Assembly (NCBI RefSeq): GCF_003627035.1
Contig: NZ_CP032626.1
Coordinates: 186,001-250,000, forward strand
Length of the DNA: 64,000 nucleotides
Reading direction: 5' to 3'
Origin: Apilactobacillus bombintestini
GTDB taxonomy: Bacteria; Bacillota; Bacilli; Lactobacillales; Lactobacillaceae
In this document: positions 15,662-24,564 of the stretch, piece by piece
How positions within the stretch are numbered: the stretch's first letter is position 1
Layout: each line of letters opens with the position of its first letter
Translations under genes and position numbers: made by a program
The notes under the pieces: model-generated
The model's input: only the letters and a program-made list of their open reading frames with translations
Databases searched by the model: none
What the model was told of the DNA's origin: nothing

Positions 15662-16394
15662 GAAGAGTTGAAAAGAAATGTTAATGACCGATTCATTTCG
15701 TTGTTGGCATGGCTTTTGGACCTTCACTAATTTTTTAGATGAGTGATGGGCAAAACATTCATTCAAAAATTTTATTACAAAAATTGAGTAATGCTCCTGT
15801 AAAATCCAATCTGAACGTAATAAATGAGGTATTTAAATGGGACTTGTCTCTTATGTTGTGGTCAACGTAAAAGGTAGCCATTTATGAAATCCACTTTCTA
15901 CTTTTATTAACCTTTGCTACTGTCGTTTAGGTAATAAAGCGGCTTTAGTCTAATATTGCTTTACCTGTTTTTAAACATTTCTTTATAAGAACTATCTCTA
16001 AAAAAGTTTCATAATTTCTATAATTGGTTCTCGCTTATAATGGAAATTATGAAGCCCATAACTCTATAGATGAAGTAAATTTCCCCGAGTTTACGGACTC
16101 TAAAATCTCGTACGAAAACAGATCAATGAAGTTAATGCATATGGTTCATGTCTTGGTACGTAGCCATATGAAAATTATTGAAAACATTCTCATGGTAATC
16201 TCACTCCTAGAAAAATCATGAATTCTTCCCTGAATAATAAATGATGAAAGAGTAGTCCAATCATCAAATAATACAAGTAACGAATGTGGATGTTTTGCCC
16301 ATCTAAATAACCCTCTAGTGATTCTTGATGGCACTGGGAAAAACTAAAGAGTTATTAAGAATAACCGATACTAATTAGTATCGGTTATTTTTAT
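15662..16394 (+). ncRNA. Candidate large ornate structured RNA, about 730 nt
   Basis: No gene-like frame or ribosome site occurs here, but the sequence has a consensus promoter, dense complementary segments and a terminator. The key element is a long-range helix of 18 consecutive pairs (two G-U) joining 15745-15762 to 16286-16303, enclosing about 520 nt. Inside are GTTTCATAATTTC/GAAATTATGAAGC (16006-16018 with 16043-16055), TTATGTTG/CAACGTAA with a four-base loop (15851-15858 with 15863-15870) inside TAAATGG/CCATTTA (15834-15840 with 15878-15884), AGGTAA..AGC/GCTTTACCT (15929-15940 with 15958-15966), CATATGG/CCATATG (16138-16144 with 16164-16170) and GATGA/TCATC (16243-16247 with 16261-16265). 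GAAATG/CATTTC (15675-15680 with 15694-15699) lies 5' of the closing helix. Size and build recall GOLLD, ROOL and OLE RNAs; I cannot say whether it belongs to one of them or is new. Confidence 0.75.
16361..16394 (+). terminator. Terminator of the large RNA
   Basis: ATAACCGATACTAA (16361-16374) is followed by its exact complement (16375-16388) and a T-rich tail. It lies 37 bases before the alsD start. Confidence 0.9.
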
Positions 16395-16430
16395 GCGGTG
16401 TTAGAATATTTTTACTAAGGAGATGAGATT

Positions 16431-17144
16431 GTGAAAACTACTAATACTTTATATCAATACGGAACACTAGCTTTATTGGTTCCTGGACTTTTTGATGGAA
16501 CTTTGCAATTAAGTGATTTATTGAAACATGGTGATACCGGAATTGGTACTGGTGATGGATTAGATGGTGAATTAATTGTTAAAGATGGTGTTGCCTATAA
16601 GGTAGATGGTAACGGTGATATCAAGAAGTTGGATGGTGATTTTACCGTTCCATTCGCAGATGTGCATTTCGCAAATTATCAACCATTAGTATCTGTGAAA
16701 GAAACCATCACACCTGATAATTTAGAATCCACTATTTTAAGCAGAAAAAATTGGTCGAACGTATTTTTCTCCATTCGTGCTCACGGAACTTTTAACCAAG
16801 TAACTACCCGTTCTATTAATAAACAGGATAAACCTTATCCTCCATTAGTAGATTGTGCTCGTAATCAACATGAATTTCATGCTGATAAGGTAACAGGTAC
16901 CATTTTAGGATACTACTCACCACAATTATTTAACGGTGCGGCAGTAGGTGGCCTGCATCTACATTTCATTGCTGATGACTTATCTATTGGAGGACATTTG
17001 TTAAATTTTGCTATGCACGACGGTGAAATTGATGTACAAAAATTTGATCAACTAGAACAAAAATTCCCCACACAAAGTGATGAATTCATGCAACATGATT
17101 TCTCCAAAGATGATATTGCAGGAGCAATTGGAGAAGCTGAATAA
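16431..17144 (+). CDS. alsD: Alpha-acetolactate decarboxylase
   Basis: This enzyme decarboxylates acetolactate to acetoin, which disposes of pyruvate and limits acidification. The 237-residue protein has LYQYGTLALLVPGLFDGT at the start, GDTGIGTGDGLDGEL, and the zinc ligands H176 and H178 in GLHLHF and H189 in GGH, with the spacing of the Brevibacillus enzyme. The start is GTG at 16431 with AAGGAGATG upstream. No acetolactate synthase gene is adjacent. It follows the large-RNA terminator, so any coupling to that RNA would need read-through. Confidence 0.95.
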   Translation: MKTTNTLYQYGTLALLVPGLFDGTLQLSDLLKHGDTGIGTGDGLDGELIVKDGVAYKVDGNGDIKKLDGDFTVPFADVHFANYQPLVSVKETITPDNLESTILSRKNWSNVFFSIRAHGTFNQVTTRSINKQDKPYPPLVDCARNQHEFHADKVTGTILGYYSPQLFNGAAVGGLHLHFIADDLSIGGHLLNFAMHDGEIDVQKFDQLEQKFPTQSDEFMQHDFSKDDIAGAIGEAE

Positions 17145-17165
17145 AAATTAATATTTAAATAAAAA

Positions 17166-17192
17166 AACGTTACCATTAGGTAACGTTTTTTT
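17166..17192. terminator. Bidirectional terminator after alsD
   Basis: AACGTTACC pairs with GGTAACGTT around a 4-base loop, flanked by A7 and T7. Confidence 0.93.
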
Positions 17193-17198
17193 AGTGAT

Positions 17199-18080
17199 TT
17201 ATTTAATAAATGAAGTAAAACAACCAGATATTACAATTAAAAGTAATCCAATCCAGGTATATACCATTTCTTTTTTTGTTTTATATTGTTTTAATAGGTA
17301 AATAGCTGACATAGTAGCCATGATGACAGAAGTTTGAGCTAGTATAAATCCAGTAGCAACTCCATTCATGTTAGGTTGTGAAGATATTAAATAACTGACT
17401 GCAGCGATGGCAAAGAAGAAACCACCAATGATATTTTTATAAGATAATTTAGTATTGAAAATATTGGTATCTCTATAAGTGATGATTCCGTTAATAATGG
17501 CAGTAGTTAACATACCTAATGTTTGGAAAAAGAAGGCTTTGCTACCACTAATTTGAGCAGTTTGAGGTAAGACAGAATACATTAAGAAACCAAAACTACC
17601 TAAAATCATCCAAATCCATGCTTTTTTAAGTGCTTGGGTACTGCTTTTTTCAGGTACTTCTTTCCAACTAGTTAAGAATGCACCAGCAATCATGGATATA
17701 AGAGCTATAAAACCAATGGTTTTAGCGATTATAGAGTGCCAATCACCTAAGAGAATAACTCCCCAAAGTGAGATGTATACTAATTGCAACATAGCAGAGA
17801 TAGGGGTAGTAATAGAAGATCCTACTAATTTATAAGACTTAAATGAAGTAAGTTGTGCAAATGCCCAACACATACCAGAAATATATGAAATTAGTATTTC
17901 AACTGGAGACATGTAGGGAACGCCAGTTACCAATACAAATAAACTAGCAAAGATAACAGCACCTAAAGTAGAACCAAAAATTTGTTGGCTGGGTTTTCCT
18001 CCAATGTGTGATGCAACTGTGGGATAAAATCCCCATCCAAAGAATGGAATCAATCCGATAGCTAGTGCGATAAAATTCAT
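17199..18080 (-). CDS. GRP-family sugar uptake transporter (GlcU/RbsU type)
   Basis: The 293-residue protein has ten predicted membrane helices and the family pattern FFGWGFYPTVASHIGG at the start, SGMCWAFAQLTSFKSYKLVGSSITTPISAMLQLV in the first half and a matching second half. The glucose/ribose porter family imports sugars by proton symport; the exact sugar is not clear from sequence. AAGGAGG lies before the ATG. Transcribed alone. The 240 bases upstream, shared with the divergent methyltransferase gene, contain two GTAGGAAG direct repeats (18167-18200 area) of unknown meaning. Confidence 0.85.
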   Translation of the reverse strand: MNFIALAIGLIPFFGWGFYPTVASHIGGKPSQQIFGSTLGAVIFASLFVLVTGVPYMSPVEILISYISGMCWAFAQLTSFKSYKLVGSSITTPISAMLQLVYISLWGVILLGDWHSIIAKTIGFIALISMIAGAFLTSWKEVPEKSSTQALKKAWIWMILGSFGFLMYSVLPQTAQISGSKAFFFQTLGMLTTAIINGIITYRDTNIFNTKLSYKNIIGGFFFAIAAVSYLISSQPNMNGVATGFILAQTSVIMATMSAIYLLKQYKTKKEMVYTWIGLLLIVISGCFTSFIK

Positions 18081-18319
18081 GTCTTTCCTCCTTAATAGAT
18101 TTTACATATAAGATAACATTATTTTATTTTGTAATAAAAGCTTTGCGCAAAAGATGTTAAAATACAGTAGGAAGATAGATAATATGGTAGGAAGCTTTTT
18201 AAATGAGAAATTTCTTAATACTTTTAAGTAAAAACTAGCAAAAATCATTTTATTTTTTTAATAAAAAGGTCTATATTTGTTATCATATGGTTATATTGCA
18301 TAAGAAAGGATACATAAGA

Positions 18320-19018
18320 ATGAATAAATTTACTGGTTGGGTAAAACATTGGTATCGTTACAAGACTGACGAACCATACATTATCGCATCCGCATTAATC
18401 GGGGCTATTTGTTTATATGCTTCCATCATGAAAGATCATAAACACCACTTATTAATCTACGTTTTAGTATTAATTTTAATTGCTTTATGGTCCTTATTTA
18501 GAAGTGTAACTTTCAAGAAAAACTATGTACGAAAATTTGTTAAAGAACATACTTTTACTAATCAACAAAATGGCATTGATTTAGGGACCGGTACTGGATA
18601 CGGTTTAATTAAATTAGCCAGAGATACTGAAATTGGTAAAGTTTGCGGAGTAGAGGATAAATACCAATACACCGTACAACGCTTAGAAAAAAACGCTACT
18701 TTAGAACGCGTACGTAGCAAGATGAACATTACTACTGCCGACATTCAAAATATCCCTTATGAAGATAAAGAATTCGACGTAGCTATGGGCATTTCTGCTA
18801 ACGGTAATCAATTAAGTACTCCTAAAAAAGCTGTTTATCAACAAATTGCTAGTGAATTAGATCGTGTCGTTAAGCAAGATGGTATTATTTTTATGGTTAA
18901 TACACCTCGTATGACTAAAAAATACGCTAACGAATTTGCTAAACACGGTCGTCATGTAGAATACATGCACAGACGTTTTGAAAAATTATTTAATTTACGT
19001 GCAATTGTAGTTAAATAA
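18320..19018 (+). CDS. Membrane-anchored class I SAM-dependent methyltransferase
   Basis: The 232-residue protein begins with two membrane helices (about residues 19-38 and 42-60), followed by a cytoplasmic methyltransferase domain with motif I as GIDLGTGTGYG, a VCGVEDK acidic motif II, and EFDVAMGIS motif IV. Substrate unknown. AAAGGA 9 bases before the ATG at 18320 sets the start; an in-frame ATG at 18287 lacks a site. Confidence 0.8.
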   Translation: MNKFTGWVKHWYRYKTDEPYIIASALIGAICLYASIMKDHKHHLLIYVLVLILIALWSLFRSVTFKKNYVRKFVKEHTFTNQQNGIDLGTGTGYGLIKLARDTEIGKVCGVEDKYQYTVQRLEKNATLERVRSKMNITTADIQNIPYEDKEFDVAMGISANGNQLSTPKKAVYQQIASELDRVVKQDGIIFMVNTPRMTKKYANEFAKHGRHVEYMHRRFEKLFNLRAIVVK

Positions 19019-19029
19019 AACCAATAAAA

Positions 19030-19064
19030 AAGGTCATCAATTATTAGTTGATGACCTTTTTATT
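19030..19064. terminator. Bidirectional terminator
   Basis: AAGGTCATCAA pairs with TTGATGACCTT around a 7-base loop, flanked by A and T runs; used by genes ending at 19018 and 19069. Confidence 0.92.
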
Positions 19065-19068
19065 TATC

Positions 19069-19764
19069 TTAATAATTTACTTGATAGGTTTCTCCTACTG
19101 CTAATTGAGGAACGGTTACGGCCTCACTAGTTTTTTGATAGCTGAAGGATTGAGTTATAGTAAGTTGATAGTTACTTTGTAATTGTGATTTTCTGATAAG
19201 AACATGAGCATTTGCAACGTGTAGACGGTACTTTTTAATTAAATGACCGTTATTGTAAAGATGCAAAACGCAAGGTCCGGAATTATTCATGGATAACATG
19301 ATTCCTTTGTCATTACGAACGGCTTTTTGAATAACAGGTTTTTCCGAAGTGTATACCATCGGAGTAAAGTTATAAAGGTAGGTAACTTTGCGACCGTTGG
19401 AGTCCAGTCCGAAAATATCGAAGTTCTTATCGCCATCAAAGTGATAAGCCGCTTTGAATGTGTTGTCCTTATTGACATTTACCCATCGAATGGATTGGTT
19501 TCCATATTTAATGGCCACACGGGAAGTATTCAATGTCTTTCCGTAAATAAAAATCTTCTTACTATGAGCGTAGTATTTATAAGTTACATGATAGACGCTG
19601 GGTCGCGTACTATGGGATATATTATTCGGAACCACGGTGCTAGTACAATGATATTGCACGGTGGGTTTCGGATAATGGAAGAAACAAGCTTGAGCTTTTA
19701 CTGACATAACGGGTACTAATGCTACAGTACCTAATAAACCTAATAAGATCTTTTTATTGATCAT
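19069..19764 (-). CDS. Secreted protein of unknown function
   Basis: The 231-residue product has a signal peptide (residues 1-26, ending VKAQA) and no anchor motif. The rest is beta-rich with Ile/Val/Tyr alternation and segments such as KIFIYGKTLNTSRVAIKYG and NFDIFGLDSNGRKVTYLYNF, suggesting two immunoglobulin-like modules. The ATG at 19764 is chosen because AAAGGAGG lies 7 bases upstream; an in-frame ATG at 19857 would add 31 residues that do not look like a signal peptide. I recognise no family; it might be a cell-surface or adhesive protein. Confidence 0.72.
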   Translation of the reverse strand: MINKKILLGLLGTVALVPVMSVKAQACFFHYPKPTVQYHCTSTVVPNNISHSTRPSVYHVTYKYYAHSKKIFIYGKTLNTSRVAIKYGNQSIRWVNVNKDNTFKAAYHFDGDKNFDIFGLDSNGRKVTYLYNFTPMVYTSEKPVIQKAVRNDKGIMLSMNNSGPCVLHLYNNGHLIKKYRLHVANAHVLIRKSQLQSNYQLTITQSFSYQKTSEAVTVPQLAVGETYQVNY

Positions 19765-19870
19765 ATATATCCCTCCTTTACATGCATAATTATAATACCA
19801 AACATACAAATTAATGCTTAAGGCTTGTATAAATATATATGGGTAAATTGTATGCAATATCTAAGAAAAA

Positions 19871-19910
19871 AATAAAAACACCGTCATAATCATGGCGATG
19901 CTTTTATTTT
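19871..19910 (-). terminator. Terminator of the amidotransferase-like gene
   Basis: On the minus strand an imperfect stem built on CATCGCCAT and ATGACGGTG is followed by TTTTTATTTTTT. Confidence 0.7.
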
Positions 19911-19914
19911 TTAA

Positions 19915-20646
19915 TTATTCATGGTGGTGTACACGGTTAAAGAAATCAACAAATAAGTCGTTTTCTTCTTCATAGTAATCCCACATATTTTCTGGATGCC
20001 ATTGAATGCATTGAATAGATAAGTCATCATTTTCCAACGCTTCAATCATGCCATCATCAGATTTAGCTACGATGTGTAAACTAGGGGCCACTTCTTTAGC
20101 AGCTTCGTGATGAAAAGAGTTAACAAATGCACGTTTGCCAAATACTTTAGCTAATTGTGAATTTTCATCAATACTAATATGGTGTACTGGTGAGTAACCG
20201 ATAGCTTTTTGCGAATGTTGCAAGATAGGTGAGCCATTCTCAGGTTTGAATTGAGTATCGATATCTTGATATAAAGTACCACCTAAAGCTACGTTAACCA
20301 CTTGTAGGCCACGACAAATAGCCAAGATAGGCTTATTCATACGAATTGCGTGTTTAACTAATGCAAGTTCAAATTCGTCTCTAGTTTCGAATGTTCTACC
20401 GATAGAGGGGATAGGTTCTTCATCATAGTATTTAGGTAAAACATCAGGGCCACCAGTTAAGATGACACCATCAACAGTTTCTAATAAATCAGCTGCCATA
20501 TTAGGTTTACCTACAGGGAAAATAACTGGGGTAATATTGTTAGCTAATAGGCAGTTCATTAAAGTTCTTTGTGCAAAGTGGCCTTCACGTTGACGGAAGG
20601 GTTCGTTTTGGCTAAAAATGACGTCAGAAGTAACTCCAATTCTCAT
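19915..20646 (-). CDS. Gamma-glutamyl-gamma-aminobutyrate hydrolase family (class I amidotransferase-like)
   Basis: The 243-residue protein has GVILTGGPDVLPKYYDEEP, the nucleophile motif ILAICRGLQVVNVALGGTLYQDI and the His-Glu end QWHPENMW, the pattern of PuuD-type hydrolases that cleave gamma-glutamyl bonds, for example in GABA or polyamine breakdown. The true substrate in this organism is unknown. AAGGGA is upstream of the ATG. It is divergent from the first oppA gene, with a 170-bp shared region. Confidence 0.9.
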   Translation of the reverse strand: MRIGVTSDVIFSQNEPFRQREGHFAQRTLMNCLLANNITPVIFPVGKPNMAADLLETVDGVILTGGPDVLPKYYDEEPIPSIGRTFETRDEFELALVKHAIRMNKPILAICRGLQVVNVALGGTLYQDIDTQFKPENGSPILQHSQKAIGYSPVHHISIDENSQLAKVFGKRAFVNSFHHEAAKEVAPSLHIVAKSDDGMIEALENDDLSIQCIQWHPENMWDYYEEENDLFVDFFNRVHHHE

Positions 20647-20823
20647 GTAAAATCAGTCCCTTAAGTTAGATTATTATATATAATGTATAGTCTATCATTT
20701 TTAAAAATATTTGAAAGTGATAAATGATTGTGTACGATACATTTGATTGCATTACCAATTTAAATGTGGTACTTTTGATTAGTCAAAAAATGAGATTGCA
20801 AAAGTAGGGGGATGGATTTTACA

Positions 20824-22449
20824 ATGCATTTCAAAACAATTACTAAGTTAGGAGTAGTTGCACTAGGTAGTGCTATGCTTTTAGCTGCTTGTGGTAATTC
20901 CTCAAGTCAAACATCAAGAACCAATACACTAAACTGGATGAGTAATACTTCCGTTACTACTTTAGATCCTTCTAAAGCAGTGGATGTAACTAGTGACCAA
21001 GTATTATACAATTCCATGCGTGGTTTAGTTACACCTGATAAAGGTAATAAAGTGAACTTAGCAATGGCTAAGAACTACAAGATTACTAATGGTGGTAAAA
21101 CCTATACTTTCAATTTACGTCACAGTAAGTGGAGTAATGGTAAAGAAGTAACTGCCAAAGATTTCGAATACGGTATAAAACGTAGTGCTGATCCTAAGAC
21201 TGCTTCACAAATGGGTTACTACATGAACAACATCATGAACTACTCATCTATTAAAAACCAAACTATGCCTGCATCTATGCTAGGAGTAAAAGCTACTGGT
21301 AAGTATCAATTACAAATTCAATTGATTAAACCACAAGCTGATTTCTTAAATGTCTTAGCATTACCAGTATTCTACCCACAATTAAAGAGTGCAGTAGATC
21401 AATACGGTAGTTCATATGGAACTACTAGTGACAAAATGGTTTACAACGGACCATTTAAGGTTACTAACTGGACTGGTAGTAACGATGCCTGGACATTAGC
21501 TAAAAACAATGATTATTACGCTAATAGTAACGTTAAGTTAAAGGCTATCAACTATTCCGTAATTAAAGACCCACAAACTGCTTTAGATGAATATCAATCT
21601 GGCAAATTAGACCAAACTCTGGTAGCAGGTAAGCAACAATACAATAATTACAAAAACAATCCTGACTTGGTTAATAGAAAAGAATTTATGATTCAATACT
21701 TATCCATTAACCAAAACCGTGTTCCTGCATTAAAGAACAAGAACTTAAGACGTGCTTTATCCATGGCTATTGATCGTAAGTCCATGACTGAAGATATCTT
21801 AGGTGACGGTTCCTTTGCTGCACGTGGTTTAGTTCCTGATACTCTAGCATACAAGAAGGGTAAGGACTTCAATGACTATGCTAGTGTTAAAGATGCCACT
21901 TCCACTGACTTAACTCAAGCTAAGAAACTATGGAACCAAGGGATGAAAGAAGTAGGTAAGAAGTCATTATCTATCTCTATCATGAACAACAATGACCAAA
22001 CTAACCGTTCATTAACTGAATTCCTACAAACTGAATTAGAAAAATTACCTGGATTAAAGGTTAATGCCGAAATCCTACCAAATAACGTAGCTTCTGGTCG
22101 TTCCTTGAAGTCAGATTATGACCTATCCGTTTCTGGTTGGAGCCCATCAGTAAGCGATCCTATTTCACCACTACAAACTAAGGTATCTAATAGTCCTATT
22201 AACACTTCTAAGTGGGGCAATTCCATGTACGACATGTACATTGACCGTTCTAACAACCAAGATGCTACTAACCCAAGCAAGCGTTTTGATGACTTAGTTA
22301 ACGCACAAAAGATTATTCTAAATGATCAAGGAATTATTCCACTATACCAAAAGGCACAACCTGAATTAATTAAGGAAAATGTCAAAGGCATTAAGTACTT
22401 AGGTAACGGTCCAGTTTGGGACTTCGCTAATGCTTACATTAAAAAGTAA
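20824..22449 (+). CDS. Oligopeptide ABC transporter substrate-binding lipoprotein (first copy)
   Basis: A lipoprotein signal peptide ends MLLAACG, then comes an SBP family 5 domain (TLDPSKAVDVTSDQVLYNSMRGL.., YTFNLRHSKWSNGKEVTAKDFEYGIKRS) typical of OppA. It would capture peptides outside the membrane for an Opp permease. No permease or ATPase genes are adjacent, so it probably uses subunits encoded elsewhere. The ATG at 20824 is preferred; one at 20812 directly abuts GGGGG, too close for initiation. A paralogue follows at 22818. Confidence 0.9.
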   Translation: MHFKTITKLGVVALGSAMLLAACGNSSSQTSRTNTLNWMSNTSVTTLDPSKAVDVTSDQVLYNSMRGLVTPDKGNKVNLAMAKNYKITNGGKTYTFNLRHSKWSNGKEVTAKDFEYGIKRSADPKTASQMGYYMNNIMNYSSIKNQTMPASMLGVKATGKYQLQIQLIKPQADFLNVLALPVFYPQLKSAVDQYGSSYGTTSDKMVYNGPFKVTNWTGSNDAWTLAKNNDYYANSNVKLKAINYSVIKDPQTALDEYQSGKLDQTLVAGKQQYNNYKNNPDLVNRKEFMIQYLSINQNRVPALKNKNLRRALSMAIDRKSMTEDILGDGSFAARGLVPDTLAYKKGKDFNDYASVKDATSTDLTQAKKLWNQGMKEVGKKSLSISIMNNNDQTNRSLTEFLQTELEKLPGLKVNAEILPNNVASGRSLKSDYDLSVSGWSPSVSDPISPLQTKVSNSPINTSKWGNSMYDMYIDRSNNQDATNPSKRFDDLVNAQKIILNDQGIIPLYQKAQPELIKENVKGIKYLGNGPVWDFANAYIKK

Positions 22450-22454
22450 ATGAG

Positions 22455-22484
22455 AAAAGTCGCTGATGATTCAGTGGCTTTTTT
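22455..22484 (+). terminator. Terminator of the first oppA-like gene
   Basis: AAAAGTCGCTGA pairs with TCAGTGGCTTTT (two mismatched positions) around TGAT, followed by T. Confidence 0.8.
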
Positions 22485-22596
22485 ATTTATACGAATCATA
22501 GTACCACTATACCTACTTTGCTTTTTTTCGAAAAAGTTTAAATTTTATTGTTGCTATTTAAATGAGAGAAGTGTACCATAAAATTAAATTAAAAGG

Positions 22597-22670
22597 AGGG
22601 TTCACCATGAAATTTAATAATGTATACGAAATTAATGAGTGTTGTTGTCAAATTCCGAACGGTGAACTCT
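22597..22670 (+). promoter_or_regulatory. Leader hairpin that covers the ribosome site of the Cys leader peptide
   Basis: AGGGTTCACC (22597-22606), which includes most of the AGGAGGG ribosome site, pairs with GGTGAACTCT (22661-22670) in 10 pairs with one G-T. Ribosome entry and this hairpin would compete. Confidence 0.45.
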
Positions 22671-22684
22671 ATTCTTTTATCTAA
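22607..22684 (+). CDS. Putative leader peptide with three consecutive Cys codons (25 residues)
   Basis: An ideal site (AAAAGGAGGG, 6 bases before ATG) starts a 25-codon frame containing INECCCQI, with TGT TGT TGT at 22640-22648. It has no hydrophobic segment, so it is not an obvious signal peptide or bacteriocin. The stop is 26 bases before a 14-bp terminator stem and 133 bases before the second oppA-like gene. This is the layout of a transcription-attenuation leader that would sense cysteinyl-tRNA, inferred from position and codons only. Confidence 0.5.
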   Translation: MKFNNVYEINECCCQIPNGELYSFI

Positions 22685-22710
22685 TTCGTTAACGTTAAAG
22701 TATTAGTAGG

Positions 22711-22765
22711 AAAAGAGTGTCATGGTTCGGCTTTTTTGCGTAGAATCATGACACTCTTTTTGTAT
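22711..22765 (+). terminator. Strong terminator after the leader, possible attenuator
   Basis: AAAAGAGTGTCATG (22711-22724) pairs without mismatch with CATGACACTCTTTT (22747-22760) around a 22-base loop, followed by more T. It separates the leader peptide from the downstream oppA-like gene. Confidence 0.85.
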
Positions 22766-22817
22766 TTTCAGATGGCCATCTGGATAACGTATTTAGAATT
22801 TATGAGGAGATTTTATT

Positions 22818-24437
22818 ATGAAGAAAGTAAAAATCTGGTTAACTACTGCAGCTACATTACTTTTAGGAGTGGCACTAACTGCTTGTGGTAATAATAACGG
22901 GGCAGCTAATAAGAAACATTTAAACTGGATGACGAATGCATCTATTTCTAGTTTAGATCCTTCTAAAGCAGTGGATTTAAATACTCAACAAACTATCTTT
23001 AATTCCTTTTCAGGCCTAGTAGAACCCAATGGTGGAAATAAAGTTCGTCTAGGTGTGGCCAAGGATTACCATATTTCCAAAGATGGTAAAACCTATACAT
23101 TTGATTTAAAACATACTAAATGGAGCAATGGAAAAGACTTAACTGCACAAGATTTTGCTTACGGAATTCAACGCAGTGCTGATCCTAAGACTGCTTCACA
23201 AGAAGCTTATTACATGGACCACATCGTTAACTATGACGCAGTTAGCAAGGAACAAGCTCCGGTTTCATCACTTGGAGTTAAAGCAGTGGGTAAGTATAAA
23301 TTACAATTTAAATTGACGCGCCCACAACCATACTTTGTTAACATTTTGACATTACCTGTCTTTTACCCACAATTAAAGAGTGAAGTAGATAAATACGGCA
23401 GTTCATACGGAACCACTAGTGACAAGATGGTTTATAACGGTGCCTTTAAAGTTACCAAATGGAATGGTACTAATGATTCATGGGTGCTAGCAAAGAATCC
23501 ATATTATTATGATGCTAAACAAACTAAATTAAGTACCATTAAATATACAGTGATTAAAGATCCACAAACTGCATTAAATGAGTATCAAAACGGTAAAATT
23601 GATCAAACTTATATTTCTGGTAAACAGGGCTATGCTAACTACAAGAATGATAAAGATTTTCATTTACGTAAGAGTTACACAGTTAAATACATTACCATGA
23701 ATGCTCATGCAATTCCTGCTTTGAATAATAAGAATATTCGCCAAGCTATGTCAGCTATTATTAATCGTAAAGAATTGATTAATGATGTGTTAGGCGACGG
23801 GTCTATTCAAGCACGTGGAATGGTGCCAGACACTTTAGCTTACCGTAATGGCAAAGACTTTAATGATGTTGCTTCTGTATCATCTGCTGTAAATGGGGAT
23901 GCTAAACGTGCACAAGCACAATGGAAGCAAGGACTAAAAGAAATGAATATGAAATCATTACACCTAACCTTAACTGGTGGAAATGATGACACCACTAAAT
24001 CTATGGCAGAATTCTTACAAAGTGAATGGAGTAAGTTGCCGGGGATGCATGTTAACGTTCAACTACTTCCTAACACCGTTTCTACTTCTCGCTTCCTACA
24101 TTCACAATTCCAAGTGCATGTAGCCGCTTGGGACCCATCCATTAGTGATCCTATCTCTCCATTAAATACTAAATACACTGGTAACTCTATGAATACTGCT
24201 AAATGGAGTAATGCTAATTATGATGATTTATTGGATAAGTCCAATAATGAAGATGCATTAAAGCCAGCTAAACGTTGGGATGATTTAGTGAATGCGCAAA
24301 AAGTATTATTAAATGATCAAGCTATTATTCCGCTATATCAATCTGCTCAAGGTGAATTGATTAAGCATGATATTCACGGTATTAGATATTATGGAAATGG
24401 ACCTTTATGGGACTTTTCAAAAGCTTATGTAAAATAA
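22818..24437 (+). CDS. Oligopeptide ABC transporter substrate-binding lipoprotein (second copy)
   Basis: The 539-residue protein has a lipoprotein signal peptide ending VALTACG and the same SBP_bac_5 organisation as the gene before it; the two are clearly paralogues along their length (shared KMVYNG.FKVT, VIKDPQTAL.EYQ.GK and GMVPDTLAY/GLVPDTLAY blocks). Likely ligand: peptides, perhaps of a different range. GAGGAG precedes the ATG. The Cys-codon leader and terminator upstream suggest expression separate from the first copy and possibly tied to cysteine supply (inference). Confidence 0.9.
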   Translation: MKKVKIWLTTAATLLLGVALTACGNNNGAANKKHLNWMTNASISSLDPSKAVDLNTQQTIFNSFSGLVEPNGGNKVRLGVAKDYHISKDGKTYTFDLKHTKWSNGKDLTAQDFAYGIQRSADPKTASQEAYYMDHIVNYDAVSKEQAPVSSLGVKAVGKYKLQFKLTRPQPYFVNILTLPVFYPQLKSEVDKYGSSYGTTSDKMVYNGAFKVTKWNGTNDSWVLAKNPYYYDAKQTKLSTIKYTVIKDPQTALNEYQNGKIDQTYISGKQGYANYKNDKDFHLRKSYTVKYITMNAHAIPALNNKNIRQAMSAIINRKELINDVLGDGSIQARGMVPDTLAYRNGKDFNDVASVSSAVNGDAKRAQAQWKQGLKEMNMKSLHLTLTGGNDDTTKSMAEFLQSEWSKLPGMHVNVQLLPNTVSTSRFLHSQFQVHVAAWDPSISDPISPLNTKYTGNSMNTAKWSNANYDDLLDKSNNEDALKPAKRWDDLVNAQKVLLNDQAIIPLYQSAQGELIKHDIHGIRYYGNGPLWDFSKAYVK

Positions 24438-24466
24438 AAATTAAATAATTAAATAATTAAATAATT

Positions 24467-24507
24467 AAAAAAGCACCATACTGCAATTATCAGTATGGCT
24501 TTTTTAT
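24467..24507 (+). terminator. Terminator of the second oppA-like gene
   Basis: AAAAGC and CCATACTG pair with CAGTATGG and GCTTTT across a 7-base loop, with one A bulged. It is preceded by a short AT-only tandem repeat (unit TTAAATAA, 24441-24467). Confidence 0.88.
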
Positions 24508-24564
24508 ATAGAAAATTTAGATAAATGGTATAATTTAATATATTAAAGATAAGGGAGAATTATT

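Noticed and set aside
16024-16221. A 65-codon frame inside the large RNA region (also a 62-codon frame on the other strand at 16146-16334)
   Set aside because: No ribosome site, odd composition, and both lie across RNA helices; they look like chance frames.
24441-24467. Tandem TTAAATAA units after the second oppA-like gene
   Set aside because: Short, A/T-only repeat next to a terminator in A/T-rich DNA; no further sign of function.
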